From positions 1 through 6,775 of the forward strand of contig JASHYD010000133.1 in the NCBI GenBank assembly GCA_030043175.1: 6,775 nucleotides of DNA, given 5' to 3'. How positions within the stretch are numbered: position 1 is the first letter of the stretch; each line of letters begins with the position of its first letter. Below, piece after piece: positions 1-5,983 of the stretch. The notes beneath the pieces are model-generated. The model was not told where the DNA came from. It ran no database searches and saw only the letters and a list, made by a program, of their open reading frames with translations. This stretch comes from Xanthobacteraceae bacterium (GTDB taxonomy: Bacteria > Pseudomonadota > Alphaproteobacteria > Rhizobiales > Xanthobacteraceae). The position numbers and the translations under genes are program-made.

Positions 1-445
1 GGAAGTGTTCCGGATCGTTGAACCTTGTGCCGCCCGTCCCGACGAAAAGCTGCGGCACTTTTTTCACGTTCATATAGCGCTGGATCGCGGCGTTGTTCGC
101 TGTCCCCAACGGCTGGAATATCAGCAAGACTTCGTCGCTTTCGACGAGCTTGCGCGCCTGTTCGACCGTTTTCGGCGGGCTGTAACCGTTGTCATAGCTG
201 ATAAAATTGATCTTACGGCCGTTGATACCGCCCTCGGCGTTGACCTTGCGGAAATACGCAGCCTCGGTCTGTCCGATCTCACCATAGGCCGAGGCTGGCC
301 CGCTGTAGGGCATGATGTTCCCGATTTTGATTTCGCGGTCGCTCGCGCCGGGATCGTATTTCTTCTGCGCGGCGACCGGGCTCGCCACCACCGCCGCGAT
401 GCCGACCGTCACCGCTAATGTCAGCCATTGCCGATAATTTCGCAT
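1..445 (-). CDS. Branched-chain amino acid-type ABC transporter substrate-binding protein (N-terminal part, runs off left edge)
   Basis: This is the N-terminal 148 codons of a periplasmic type I solute-binding protein of the LivK/Peripla_BP_6 family, which captures a small ligand (branched-chain amino acids, amides, urea or aromatic acids in this family) for a Liv-type ABC importer. A signal peptide is visible: basic start (MRNYRQ), hydrophobic core, then SPVAAQ, with likely cleavage after VAA. The mature part begins with the family pattern EIKIGNIMPYSGPASAYGEI, then a GGINGRKI strand-turn, a VEQARKLVESDEVLLIF helix-strand and PQLFVGTGG. I chose the ATG at 445 because GCGGAG lies 6 bases upstream. 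An in-frame ATG at 451 directly abuts that site and would add only two residues. About 60 percent of the protein is missing beyond base 1. The ligand cannot be told from this part. The family call is firm. Confidence 0.9.
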   Translation of the reverse strand, partial: MRNYRQWLTLAVTVGIAAVVASPVAAQKKYDPGASDREIKIGNIMPYSGPASAYGEIGQTEAAYFRKVNAEGGINGRKINFISYDNGYSPPKTVEQARKLVESDEVLLIFQPLGTANNAAIQRYMNVKKVPQLFVGTGGTRFNDPEHF

Positions 446-892
446 ATTCATCTCCGCAAATTGATTGAGTGCGTTCACGCAGCGGCGCTTCGCCCAATAT
501 CCCGGACAGCAATGCAACGTCGGCAACATCGTTAAATAAATGGGCCGGTCCCACTGTTCAGTTCAGCAGGGAAGCCCTCCGCTGGCGAATATCATGGCGC
601 AAATTGAATCCGCAGTCATCATAGAACCTTGTGATTTTGCAGCAGGGCTCTCCGGTAGTGGCCGCCTTTGGCGGACGCTCGGGGGCGCAGGTGGGTGACC
701 ACGGCTCCCTCCGCCCCTTGGGTCCCCTCGGGCAGATGGGCGCGCAGGTAGGTCGGTGGCGGCCCAACGGCGCCCGGGGTGTCAAGGGTCCGATGGGGTC
801 CCCGCCCTGCACCGAGGAAGCCCAAGCGACCCGAGGGGGTCTTAGGGGTGAGCCGAGCCCAATGGGGCCCTTGATTCCTCATCACAAGTGAA
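446..892. other. Gene-free, G+C-rich stretch with weak collagen-like glycine periodicity
   Basis: No convincing gene is seen here. The part next to 445 is the leader of the binding-protein gene, which reads leftward. From about 650 to 860 the DNA is very G+C rich and all overlapping frames give low-complexity Gly/Pro/Arg translations. In the plus frame through 631-891, glycine falls every third residue in two runs, roughly 694-741 and 751-798, shifted by one residue between them. A 12-base motif GCGCAGGTRGGT recurs exactly 57 bases apart (685 and 742), in the same frame. This could be a decayed Gly-X-Y repeat gene or just codon-like bias of G+C-rich DNA. There is no recognisable start context or domain, so I do not call a CDS. 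Confidence 0.5.
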
Positions 893-913
893 GTTGGCAT
901 TTCTTATCCAGTG
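893..913 (+). repeat. Left copy of 21-bp direct repeat bracketing the defence segment
   Basis: The sequence reads GTTGGCATTTC, two bases TT, then ATCCAGTG. It matches 5947-5967 at 19 of 21 positions, in the same orientation and about 5.05 kb apart. It lies 144 bases beyond the stop codon of the Argonaute gene. Such a pair fits the ends of related insertion sequences or the edges of an inserted segment. I cannot name the element. Confidence 0.55.
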
Positions 914-1057
914 GACCGCCCACCTGCCGCCGAGGGGCCCCGTGGCTCTGCGCGTACACCGGATCCAGAGTTGGCGAGGCCTTTCCTCGTAATCAACCAT
1001 TGGCGTCCGAAGAGTGGCCCGCGCTTTCGTGTCTGGTGATTCCGAGCCATTGCTGAA

Positions 1058-2611
1058 TCAGACATAAAACTTGAACGGTTGTTTCTCGGCACCCTTTGCA
1101 CTCCCCATCGATAGCACATCGCCAACTTTGTCGGCGAAGCGTACGGTGACCGGCAGGCTGTCGTTGAAGTTGCACGCATTGTAGTTGATCTTCGTGAGCC
1201 CCATGATGTCGCCGAGCACGTCCTCGATCGGCGGCATTCTGCTGCTGGTGCGAAGCACCGATATGAACAACGGGTTGGGCGTTTCCGGACCGATATAAGT
1301 GTCGAGCTGAGGGACATACCCGGTGGTCCAGAAGTAGGCGTTTTGCCTGTCGAGCACGATCGCCGTCCCGCGCAAAACAGGGTAATCGCCGTTGCGGAAC
1401 AGCTTGGTCTCGCCGGATGTCTTCTTGATCCTGACGCCGACTAAGGTCGTCTCCTTCGGCACGACACTCTCGAAGGCATCCCATTCTTGGTCGTTGAAAG
1501 TAGTCCGGCCGTGGATGAAGAGTTCCTTCGGCGGACCCCCGTGCTTGATGCGGTAGGTCTCCAAAACCTGCTTGATGAGCTGTTTTGCAGCGTTCGGCTG
1601 GAGGTGAAATTCATTCCTTCCGGTTTTCCACGGCCCGTTCGCGCCGCGAAAGACCACACCATCACCTTGAGCGAGAAACATTTGAGCCGCACAGCAAGCA
1701 AACTCGTTCGGATCGTTTGGCAACAGCTTGTAGACGAGGCCCACATAGGCAACGCCCGGCCTGGCGGACGCTAATTTCCACGGTGGCTCCGCTTGTGTCT
1801 TGTAGTAAAGGCCGACCGCAAGATTCCACGCGACCGTCGCTGGGTCTTGCAGCTGGCGCGTCGGATATCCGGCTTTATTCAGGAAAGCTTGAGGTGCGAG
1901 CGTCGTCTCACGGACCAACTGCGAAGTATAGTTCAACTTCAGGAATGCCGCCTTCGCCTGCCGGTGAAAATCCGGGATGTCATCGAATATTTCCTCGGCC
2001 GTCTGGTCAATGACCAACTCAAGCAGCGGCAGATCGGCACGTTCGGCTTGCTTCTTCCCGAACTTGCCGCGAATGAGCGGCAACCCGGTCCGCTTTGCCT
2101 GAGGTTTGCAGCGTTCGAAGACGAGCTCAGGCAGGATTAAAAGCCACACATCGACCCTTCGCTCTTCATGCTTGTCGTGCTGCTTGACCTTGGCGACATA
2201 GACTTCAACGGCCTTTCGCACGGCTTCGTGCAAGTTGACGGTTAGTGTCGCTTCGTTCAGTTCCTTGTGATCGATCGTGTAGTCAACGACGGCTTTCGGG
2301 TCGTAGGAGATGCCGAATGCCTCCTCGATGCCTGGAAAATTGGACAAATGAAGACGATTTTTCTTCTCCCCACGCTTTGGCGGCGGGACGTCGATACGTC
2401 CTTTAAGTTTTTCAGCCCAGCTTTTGAAGTGTGAGACGCCTTCCACAGTGCCGACGACGCCGATGGAGATTTGAGGCGTCTTAGTCGGCTTCAGATGTGG
2501 CCCATAAAGGAACAAGCCATCTTTGGGATACGAGCAAATCTGCCCATGCGAAAACTCCATTGGAGGTTCGGCGATGTGGAGCACAGGTAGGGAGGTTTCG
2601 TCGAACCTCAT
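1058..2611 (-). CDS. Short prokaryotic Argonaute (MID-PIWI), SPARTA subunit
   Basis: This 517-residue protein has the length and order of a short prokaryotic Argonaute: an N-terminal leader ([14 protein letters not shown] at 31-38), a MID domain about 150-260 and a PIWI domain about 285-517. The MID part carries FHRQAKA at 215-221 and TSQLVRE at 229-235, where Lys and Gln normally hold the guide 5' end. The PIWI part shows [12 protein letters not shown] (284-295) and [12 protein letters not shown] (366-377), and ends in [23 protein letters not shown] (split at about 476-498) and FKFYV at the C-terminus. The first catalytic Asp of slicing Argonautes is replaced (YVGLV), so no DNA cleavage is expected, as in all short members. 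Its role in the family is to bind a guide RNA, pair with invader DNA and switch on the TIR-APAZ partner. The ATG overlaps the partner's TGA (ATGA), so translation is coupled. The gene is intact, unlike its partner. Confidence 0.93.
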   Translation of the reverse strand: MRFDETSLPVLHIAEPPMEFSHGQICSYPKDGLFLYGPHLKPTKTPQISIGVVGTVEGVSHFKSWAEKLKGRIDVPPPKRGEKKNRLHLSNFPGIEEAFGISYDPKAVVDYTIDHKELNEATLTVNLHEAVRKAVEVYVAKVKQHDKHEERRVDVWLLILPELVFERCKPQAKRTGLPLIRGKFGKKQAERADLPLLELVIDQTAEEIFDDIPDFHRQAKAAFLKLNYTSQLVRETTLAPQAFLNKAGYPTRQLQDPATVAWNLAVGLYYKTQAEPPWKLASARPGVAYVGLVYKLLPNDPNEFACCAAQMFLAQGDGVVFRGANGPWKTGRNEFHLQPNAAKQLIKQVLETYRIKHGGPPKELFIHGRTTFNDQEWDAFESVVPKETTLVGVRIKKTSGETKLFRNGDYPVLRGTAIVLDRQNAYFWTTGYVPQLDTYIGPETPNPLFISVLRTSSRMPPIEDVLGDIMGLTKINYNACNFNDSLPVTVRFADKVGDVLSMGSAKGAEKQPFKFYV

Positions 2612-3918
2612 TCGGTCTCATCCTCATCTCGGGGCGTGACGGTGAGCGTTGATTCATCGCGTTCTTCAACCGCATCGTCGATGTCTGCTGAAAGGCTAGT
2701 AGTGACAGGCGAGGTAAAGAAAATCGGCACACTTTCCAGCTTGACCTGCGCTTCCGACCCAACGGCGAGAGTGATGTAGGGCGCGTCACCTGCGAGCAAT
2801 TCCAGGAAGGCTCTCAACCGACCATGCCATTGCGGATTGCGCCAGCCCTTACAAACGGAGCGCCGAAGGCGATGCTGAGCCAATTTGTTGTCGATGACAA
2901 AACCAGCTTCGTCACCCGACAATGCTGAAAACAGGATGCGCGATTTCAGTTTGAAGTGATAGTACGGCCAGAATGAAGGGATAGCCGTCACACCAAACGA
3001 CCAAACATGCTTCTTGGCGATGTTGCGCAGCACGGAGCCACGTCTTTCGCCTTGCGTTCCCCAGTTGAAACGCTCGCCGATTTTGGCTTGACCGCGGGAA
3101 ACATGGAACGCGATGTCGCTTGCGTAGGCGAAACTGAGCAATCCGAGCTTCCTGGCGAAAGACTCCCAAGACTTGCGAAAAATCGACTGCACCCAGTTGG
3201 ACGCTTCACGAGCTTTGATTTCACGCTCGGGACAACCGTCAGCAACGAAGGAAGCTGTGTCGATTTCGTAGAGGCTGTCGAACTTACCGATATGAGCGAG
3301 CCTCTCATTGACATCGTCAATAGAGGCAAAAGAGAAGAATCCTCGTTCGTGAGCCTGGCAGTGATATTCGAATTCGCCACAGGCTCTATACAATGCAGCA
3401 TGATCTACCGCCCCCGTAGGTGAGAAGTAGCGGATCGTATCCGGGACTTCGACCACGCGAAGCCAGTTCGACGTCAATGGCTCCGCCCTGCTCTCAATTT
3501 GGACTGCGTTACGCTGGCGGTACTGCTCCCAATTTGGGCTGATGCGGATCGACGACGTATCGCGCGGGACATTCTCCTTGCCCAGCGCATCGATAAGCCG
3601 GTTGAGACCGGCGGCCCAACTCCTCGTAAAGTCAACGTATTGCAGTTCACCAATACCGAACACTTTCCGATAGGGCTCAAGCCGCAGCGGGATGATAAAA
3701 CGTGGATCTTTTAATTCTTTCACCAAGTCTTCGGCGATGCCAATTTCTTCCTGCACGCCATTGCGCGACAAGGTCGAGTCGCGGGCGCAAAGCAGCATCT
3801 TGATGGCCTTGGTTTGAAGCGTTGTTGTCAGTTCCTGACGCCAGCGCATGCCTGGATCAAGTCTGAGATATCGGCGTAGATGGCGTAGCCCGCAGCCTGC
3901 AAGCGCGGGGCCAGCCAT
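2608..3918 (-). CDS. TIR-APAZ effector of SPARTA, main reading frame (lacks first 43 TIR residues because of a frameshift)
   Basis: This 436-codon frame holds most of a TIR-APAZ protein, the NAD(P)ase effector that pairs with short Argonautes. From residue 18 ([13 protein letters not shown]) it follows SPARTA TIR domains: [21 protein letters not shown] (Glu 57/58, the position expected for the catalytic Glu), then [11 protein letters not shown] and [11 protein letters not shown]. The APAZ part, about 150-410, includes [38 protein letters not shown] (about 284-306) and [18 protein letters not shown]; it normally docks on the Argonaute. The C-terminus is acidic. Residues 1-17 ([10 protein letters not shown]...) are out-of-frame reading of the true TIR start and are not native. 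The correct N-terminus lies in another frame from 3995. Restoring one base gives a 462-residue protein, the usual size. As it stands, translation could begin only at ATG 3918 or ATG 3849, giving a TIR without its first strand and helix, so NADase activity is doubtful unless the shift is an artefact. Confidence 0.85.
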   Translation of the reverse strand: MAGPALAGCGLRHLRRYLRLDPGMRWRQELTTTLQTKAIKMLLCARDSTLSRNGVQEEIGIAEDLVKELKDPRFIIPLRLEPYRKVFGIGELQYVDFTRSWAAGLNRLIDALGKENVPRDTSSIRISPNWEQYRQRNAVQIESRAEPLTSNWLRVVEVPDTIRYFSPTGAVDHAALYRACGEFEYHCQAHERGFFSFASIDDVNERLAHIGKFDSLYEIDTASFVADGCPEREIKAREASNWVQSIFRKSWESFARKLGLLSFAYASDIAFHVSRGQAKIGERFNWGTQGERRGSVLRNIAKKHVWSFGVTAIPSFWPYYHFKLKSRILFSALSGDEAGFVIDNKLAQHRLRRSVCKGWRNPQWHGRLRAFLELLAGDAPYITLAVGSEAQVKLESVPIFFTSPVTTSLSADIDDAVEERDESTLTVTPRDEDETE

Positions 3919-3995
3919 AAGACAAACTCGTCATCCCCCGGGGTTGCTTTGCTAATGAAAACAACGTTCCGGGCTAGAAGGGGATTCTTGGCCAT
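3828..3995 (-). pseudogene. Detached N-terminal TIR fragment of the TIR-APAZ gene (frameshifted)
   Basis: From ATG 3995 this frame reads 55 residues and stops at TGA 3830-3828. Residues 1-43 are an ordinary TIR start: NVVFISKATPGDDEF (first strand and following loop), then [16 protein letters not shown] (first helix and second strand). After Ile43 the sequence becomes nonsense, while the TIR resumes in the neighbouring frame with LRLDPGMRW. Joining ADI to LRLDPG restores the family pattern. This needs one extra base, most simply a second C in GATATC(C)TCAGA near 3867. There is no homopolymer, slippery heptamer or other frameshift signal there. The start is supported by an in-frame TGA 24 bases upstream, which excludes earlier starts, though no good ribosome binding site is visible. 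It is either a real inactivating deletion or a base-calling error. Confidence 0.8.
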
Positions 3996-4058
3996 GCAAG
4001 CAGTAGGACATTCGAATCATAGCGCATAGTCGCATTATGACATACCAGCTGCCATCTC

Positions 4059-4074
4059 CACCCCAAATGGGGTG
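4059..4074. promoter_or_regulatory. Palindrome upstream of the SPARTA operon (possible operator)
   Basis: The sequence CACCCCAAATGGGGTG has 7-base arms with a 2-base centre. It lies 64 bases upstream of the TIR-APAZ start at 3995, where a promoter and operator would be expected. Nearer the gene is a second short palindrome, ATTCGAAT at 4010-4017, and a TATGAT hexamer on the minus strand that could be a -10 element, but no matching -35 is visible. A regulatory role is inferred from position and symmetry alone. Confidence 0.35.
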
Positions 4075-4305
4075 CGCAAGCTACGGAATTGGTTGGGCAA
4101 TCCCAGAAAAAGCCTTCCCATTCTATGCGCTTCCCTGGACGTCATTGGGATGCCGGGGGCCGTCTGGCCCTGCAGCCCGGAGGGAAAGTTGCTGCCGGTT
4201 TTGGCGGCAGCTCAATGTTTCCCGCCATGCTCAGGGCTCTCAAGTGCACGATGACGGGAGCCACACCCCAATCTGCAAAGCGTAGGGATTGCGGCTCGGG
4301 GGGCA

Positions 4306-4321
4306 GCCCCAGAGTTGGGGC
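4306..4321. other. Stem-loop, 6-bp stem with GAGT loop
   Basis: GCCCCA and TGGGGC pair perfectly around a 4-base loop. The hairpin sits in the G+C-rich intergenic stretch upstream of the SPARTA operon. There is no T run, so it is not called a terminator. Confidence 0.4.
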
Positions 4322-4367
4322 CGCCGTTGTCGAGCTTCTTGATTGTCAGTGGGTGGTCGGGGCGTCC

Positions 4368-4402
4368 ACGCGCCGTCGTAGGCGCGTCGCGCTGTTCGCG
4401 CG
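4368..4402. other. Two adjacent stem-loops (7-bp and 5-bp stems)
   Basis: ACGCGCC/GGCGCGT with a 6-base loop is followed with no gap by CGCGC/GCGCG with loop TGTTC. Two hairpins back to back suggest a structured transcript or the end of a mobile element, but G+C-rich DNA forms such pairs readily. Confidence 0.4.
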
Positions 4403-4488
4403 GCGTACAGGGCCAACGGGTCCGCCGCGCTATCACTCGACCCTACTGTTCGCGCCCTCCCGGGTTCCTCGGGCGCGCCCCCGCGCCA

Positions 4489-4508
4489 AGTCGCCGAGAG
4501 GTCTTCGC
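4489..4508 (+). repeat. 20-bp direct repeat, left copy (AGTCGCCGAGAGG..TTCGC)
   Basis: This matches 5715-5734 at 18 of 20 positions in the same orientation. The inner 10-mer TCGCCGAGAG occurs a third time at 5252-5261. All three copies lie in non-coding DNA around the two small ORFs, which suggests partial duplication or shared element debris. Confidence 0.4.
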
Positions 4509-4570
4509 CCCGTCTGCTGGGGCGGGTACCGGCGGGCGGCCCTGGGGCAGGTGTGCTTGCTGGTCCAATA

Positions 4571-4855
4571 TCAATTGAGATTGCCTGGAGACCGGCCGCT
4601 CGATCCGAGCTCAAGCAACAGGGCATCATCGGTAATGAGTTTGTTTTTATGCTCCGGCTTGATCCGTTTCTCGGAAGAGACGTCCCGAACCCTGACACTC
4701 CCGCCTGGATTGATTCCTAGTCGCCATGCCTGCTTAACTATTTCCAGGACTGATTTTTCGCCCTCGGTTTCGTCCATGTCAAATATTGCCACTCCTAGAA
4801 ATTGATCTTGGCGCGGTTTGTCATGATCGTGAAAAGAAAGCCAAAATGTAGTCAT
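4571..4855 (-). CDS. Small uncharacterised protein, 94 residues
   Basis: The translation begins MTTFWLSFHDHDKP and continues through QFLGVAIFDM, an acidic turn, a helix (SVLEIVKQAWRLGINPGG) and a charged, Lys-rich segment, ending in LLLELGSSGRSPGNLN. It has no signal peptide or membrane segment, so it is probably cytosolic. A strong ribosome binding site, AAGGAG at 4869-4864, lies 8 bases before the ATG, with a second GGAG just upstream, which is the best reason to believe in it. The LSF-DKP-QFLGV-LGINPGG pattern reminds me of small hypothetical proteins common in alphaproteobacterial accessory and phage-like DNA, but that is recollection only. It points the same way as the SPARTA operon but is separated from it by about 575 bases, so co-transcription is uncertain. 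No function is assigned. Confidence 0.6.
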   Translation of the reverse strand: MTTFWLSFHDHDKPRQDQFLGVAIFDMDETEGEKSVLEIVKQAWRLGINPGGSVRVRDVSSEKRIKPEHKNKLITDDALLLELGSSGRSPGNLN

Positions 4856-4863
4856 ATGCTCTA

Positions 4864-4874
4864 CTCCTTCTCCT
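4864..4874 (-). promoter_or_regulatory. Strong ribosome binding site for the 94-residue ORF
   Basis: The minus strand reads AGGAGAAGGAG. The AAGGAG part is 8 bases from the ATG at 4855. This is the clearest Shine-Dalgarno match seen at any start in the window, and it supports the ORF as a translated gene. Confidence 0.6.
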
Positions 4875-4969
4875 AAGCCGTGGAAGCTGAACGGCGCAGT
4901 ACTCGCGTTGGTCCTGTAGTTTGATGATGCTATGTTTGTTGTTGGCGCGGTTACATTAATGATTCGCCT

Positions 4970-5161
4970 CTAGCGCTCGCGGACCTGGTTCCGAAAGTCG
5001 TCCGGCCGCGCGCTTTGATCGGATGCCGGCCGAGTTCGAACAACGCCCATCTTGACGAGGAGCGCCTCGATGGCCGTTTCAATGGCAGAGACTTGGTCGA
5101 GGTGTTCGCGTTGGTCGATGGTCATAGGTCCTTGGTTGAGTTTGGCTCTTGTCACGGCCAT
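4970..5161 (-). CDS. Small uncharacterised ORF, 63 residues (or 51 from an internal start)
   Basis: The predicted protein is soluble and largely helical in its middle (HLDQVSAIETAIEALLVKMG), then has a polar, Arg/Asp-rich tail ending NQVRER. No domain is recognised. The first ATG at 5161 has no good ribosome binding site. An internal ATG at 5125 has AAGGA three bases upstream and gives a 51-residue product starting MTIDQREH, which may be the real start. It lies 114 bases upstream of the 94-residue ORF in the same orientation, so the two could share a transcript. Coding status is uncertain. Confidence 0.35.
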   Translation of the reverse strand: MAVTRAKLNQGPMTIDQREHLDQVSAIETAIEALLVKMGVVRTRPASDQSARPDDFRNQVRER

Positions 5162-5169
5162 TGGGATTT

Positions 5170-5210
5170 CGAACGTGTCTAATTGCTACGTAACCCCATG
5201 CGCACGTTCG
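5170..5210. promoter_or_regulatory. Inverted repeat CGAACGTG...CACGTTCG (possible operator)
   Basis: Perfect 8-base arms at 5170-5177 and 5203-5210 are separated by 25 bases. They lie immediately upstream of the minus-strand ORF that starts at 5161, a position suited to a dimeric repressor site. The spacing is long for a hairpin. The role is inferred from symmetry and place. Confidence 0.3.
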
Positions 5211-5443
5211 TCACGCAATGGGATGTGAGGGGTCAGTGGTTCTCGGCTTGATCGCCGAGAGCAGGGTTGAGTCAGAAAGGGCTTGCTAAATCGGGACCGT
5301 GGCTGCTTGGTCGAATACGCACCTCCCCGGCGCAGCATGCGTCGATCGTCCGGCTGTGGGCCCATCGGGCTTGAGGGTCGTACGGGGCATTAGATTAGGC
5401 GGCCCGAATGCATCGGGGCCGATCGCTCACGCCAAGCTTGGCG
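5211..5443. other. Non-coding stretch between small ORFs
   Basis: Apart from the stem-loop at 5241-5260 I see no gene or named element here. A plus-strand open frame from 5299 is Gly/Pro/Arg-rich without motifs or a ribosome binding site, and I treat it as chance. Confidence 0.4.
5241..5260. other. Stem-loop, 7-bp stem with TTGATC loop
   Basis: TCTCGGC pairs with GCCGAGA around a 6-base loop. It overlaps the middle copy of the TCGCCGAGAG 10-mer. No T tract follows on either strand, so it is not called a terminator. Confidence 0.4.
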
Positions 5444-5444
5444 T
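5429..5444. repeat. Perfect 16-bp palindrome
   Basis: ACGCCAAGCTTGGCGT is a perfect palindrome. It extends to 22 bases (5426-5447) with a single mismatched pair. It overlaps the stop codon of the doubtful minus-strand ORF 5444-5689. It could be a protein-binding site or the foot of a hairpin. There is no U-tract continuation. Confidence 0.6.
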
Positions 5445-5689
5445 CAGGCGTCGGAACGCTGGGGACCCTGCAAGTCCATTAGGGTCTTGGGGCGGTCGGG
5501 GCGACCAACCGGAATACGATGCCCCCCAAAGTGCTCCAGGGACTCTAGGAGCCTGTCCGAGTAATCGGAAAATGTGGATTCGCCGGGAATGGAATTCTCA
5601 TTGCTGGTCGTTTCCGGAATGCTGATGCAAAGTTCGACTCCTCTTCGCGGCTTTGATGGAATCAAATTCTCGTCGAAGTTGGTGATCAC
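5444..5689 (-). CDS. Doubtful small ORF, 81 residues, GTG start
   Basis: The translation starts (V/M)ITNFDENLIPSKPRRGVEL and continues with a Ser/Glu/Asn-rich middle (PETTSNENSIPGESTFSDY) and a short helix DRLLESLEHFGGHR. The composition is more protein-like than in overlapping frames, but no family is recognised. The only available start is GTG 5689, since an in-frame TAG lies 24 bases upstream. The nearest AGGAG is about 16 bases away, too far to help. It may be a degenerate gene fragment within mobile debris. Confidence 0.25.
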   Translation of the reverse strand: MITNFDENLIPSKPRRGVELCISIPETTSNENSIPGESTFSDYSDRLLESLEHFGGHRIPVGRPDRPKTLMDLQGPQRSDA

Positions 5690-5714
5690 GAATATTCGGA
5701 CACACTCCTAGGAG

Positions 5715-5734
5715 AGTCGCCGAGAGGCATTCGC
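5715..5734 (+). repeat. 20-bp direct repeat, right copy
   Basis: This copy matches 4489-4508 at 18 of 20 positions, differing only at two adjacent bases (CA here, TC there). It lies directly beside the CTCCTAGGAG palindrome. Confidence 0.4.
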
Positions 5735-5857
5735 TATATCGGCTGGAGGGTTAGCGGCAAGCCAACGAAGCACACCAGTGACTCTCCACGAGTCCCCTGG
5801 AGGCCATTTTGAACGCCGGGGCGAAGCGGCGGCGGGGGAAACACCGAGGCAGGCGGG

Positions 5858-5883
5858 CTTGGTGTTGACGCGTCACGACCAAG
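5858..5883. repeat. 26-base near-perfect palindrome centred on TGACGCGTCA
   Basis: Eleven of 13 base pairs match: CTTGGT at the left end pairs with ACCAAG at the right, and the core TGACGCGTCA (5866-5875) is perfect. The site is about 100 bases before the receptor homology begins. Symmetry of this length suggests a regulator or recombinase binding site, or an element end. Confidence 0.45.
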
Positions 5884-5946
5884 AGGTCAAGCCACCCCAA
5901 CAGTGCCTTTGATTCTCAGCGCAAGTGACAAAGGCGATTGCCGAGG

Positions 5947-5967
5947 GTTGGCATTTCCAATCCAGTG
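5947..5967 (+). repeat. Right copy of 21-bp direct repeat bracketing the defence segment
   Basis: It reads GTTGGCATTTC, two bases CA, then ATCCAGTG, and matches 893-913 at 19 of 21 positions. Receptor homology starts only about 16 bases to the right (5984), so this copy marks the likely junction between inserted DNA and the damaged receptor gene. Confidence 0.55.
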
Positions 5968-5983
5968 CATCTCTTTGATACAA

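Larger units (their letters stand above)
4075..4570. other. Gene-free, strongly G+C-rich stretch with several stem-loops
   Basis: About 500 bases lie between the SPARTA operon and the next small ORF. Open frames exist on both strands, but they are Arg/Pro/Gly-rich, overlap one another and match no family I know. Several clean hairpins are present: GCCCCA/TGGGGC with loop GAGT (4306-4321), ACGCGCC/GGCGCGT with loop GTCGTA (4368-4387), CGCGC/GCGCG (4388-4402) and CGCCCC/GGGGCG (4506-4524). None is followed by a T tract on either strand, so they are not classic terminators. The stretch may be remnant insertion-sequence DNA or a structured RNA. I cannot decide between these. Confidence 0.5.
5690..5946. 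other. Non-coding stretch with palindromes, left of the receptor remnant
   Basis: No gene is supported. It contains the 10-base palindrome CTCCTAGGAG at 5703-5712, the right copy of the 20-bp direct repeat at 5715-5734 and a 26-base near-palindrome at 5858-5883. Its composition and repeats suggest remnants of one or more mobile elements, but no transposase fragment can be read. Confidence 0.4.

Noticed and set aside
5..418. 137-codon plus-strand open frame
   Set aside because: It is antisense to the substrate-binding protein, whose signal peptide and family motifs on the minus strand are clear.
619..900. Overlapping open frames on both strands
   Set aside because: All give low-complexity translations typical of G+C-rich non-coding DNA, with no start context or family match.
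974..990. Terminator after the Argonaute gene (CGAGG/CCTCG hairpin)
   Set aside because: The stem is only 5 bp, lies about 70 bases past the stop codon and has no T tract.
3007..3423. 138-codon plus-strand open frame
   Set aside because: It is antisense to the APAZ domain and has no recognisable motifs of its own.
3860..3875. Programmed ribosomal frameshift in the TIR gene
   Set aside because: There is no slippery heptamer, homopolymer run or nearby stimulatory structure at the site, and SPARTA effectors are normally read in one frame.
4089..4805. 238-codon plus-strand open frame
   Set aside because: It is Arg/Pro/Gly-rich without motifs, covers the hairpin-rich DNA and overlaps the better supported 94-residue minus-strand ORF.
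5429..5444. Cloning-vector contamination suggested by ACGCCAAGCTT, as in lacZ-alpha polylinkers
   Set aside because: The match stops after 11 bases and the flanks do not continue as vector sequence. The palindrome explains it better.
5626..5650. Possible tRNA T-arm (GTTCGACTC)
   Set aside because: The flanking bases do not pair as a T stem, and no acceptor, D or anticodon arms can be built around it.
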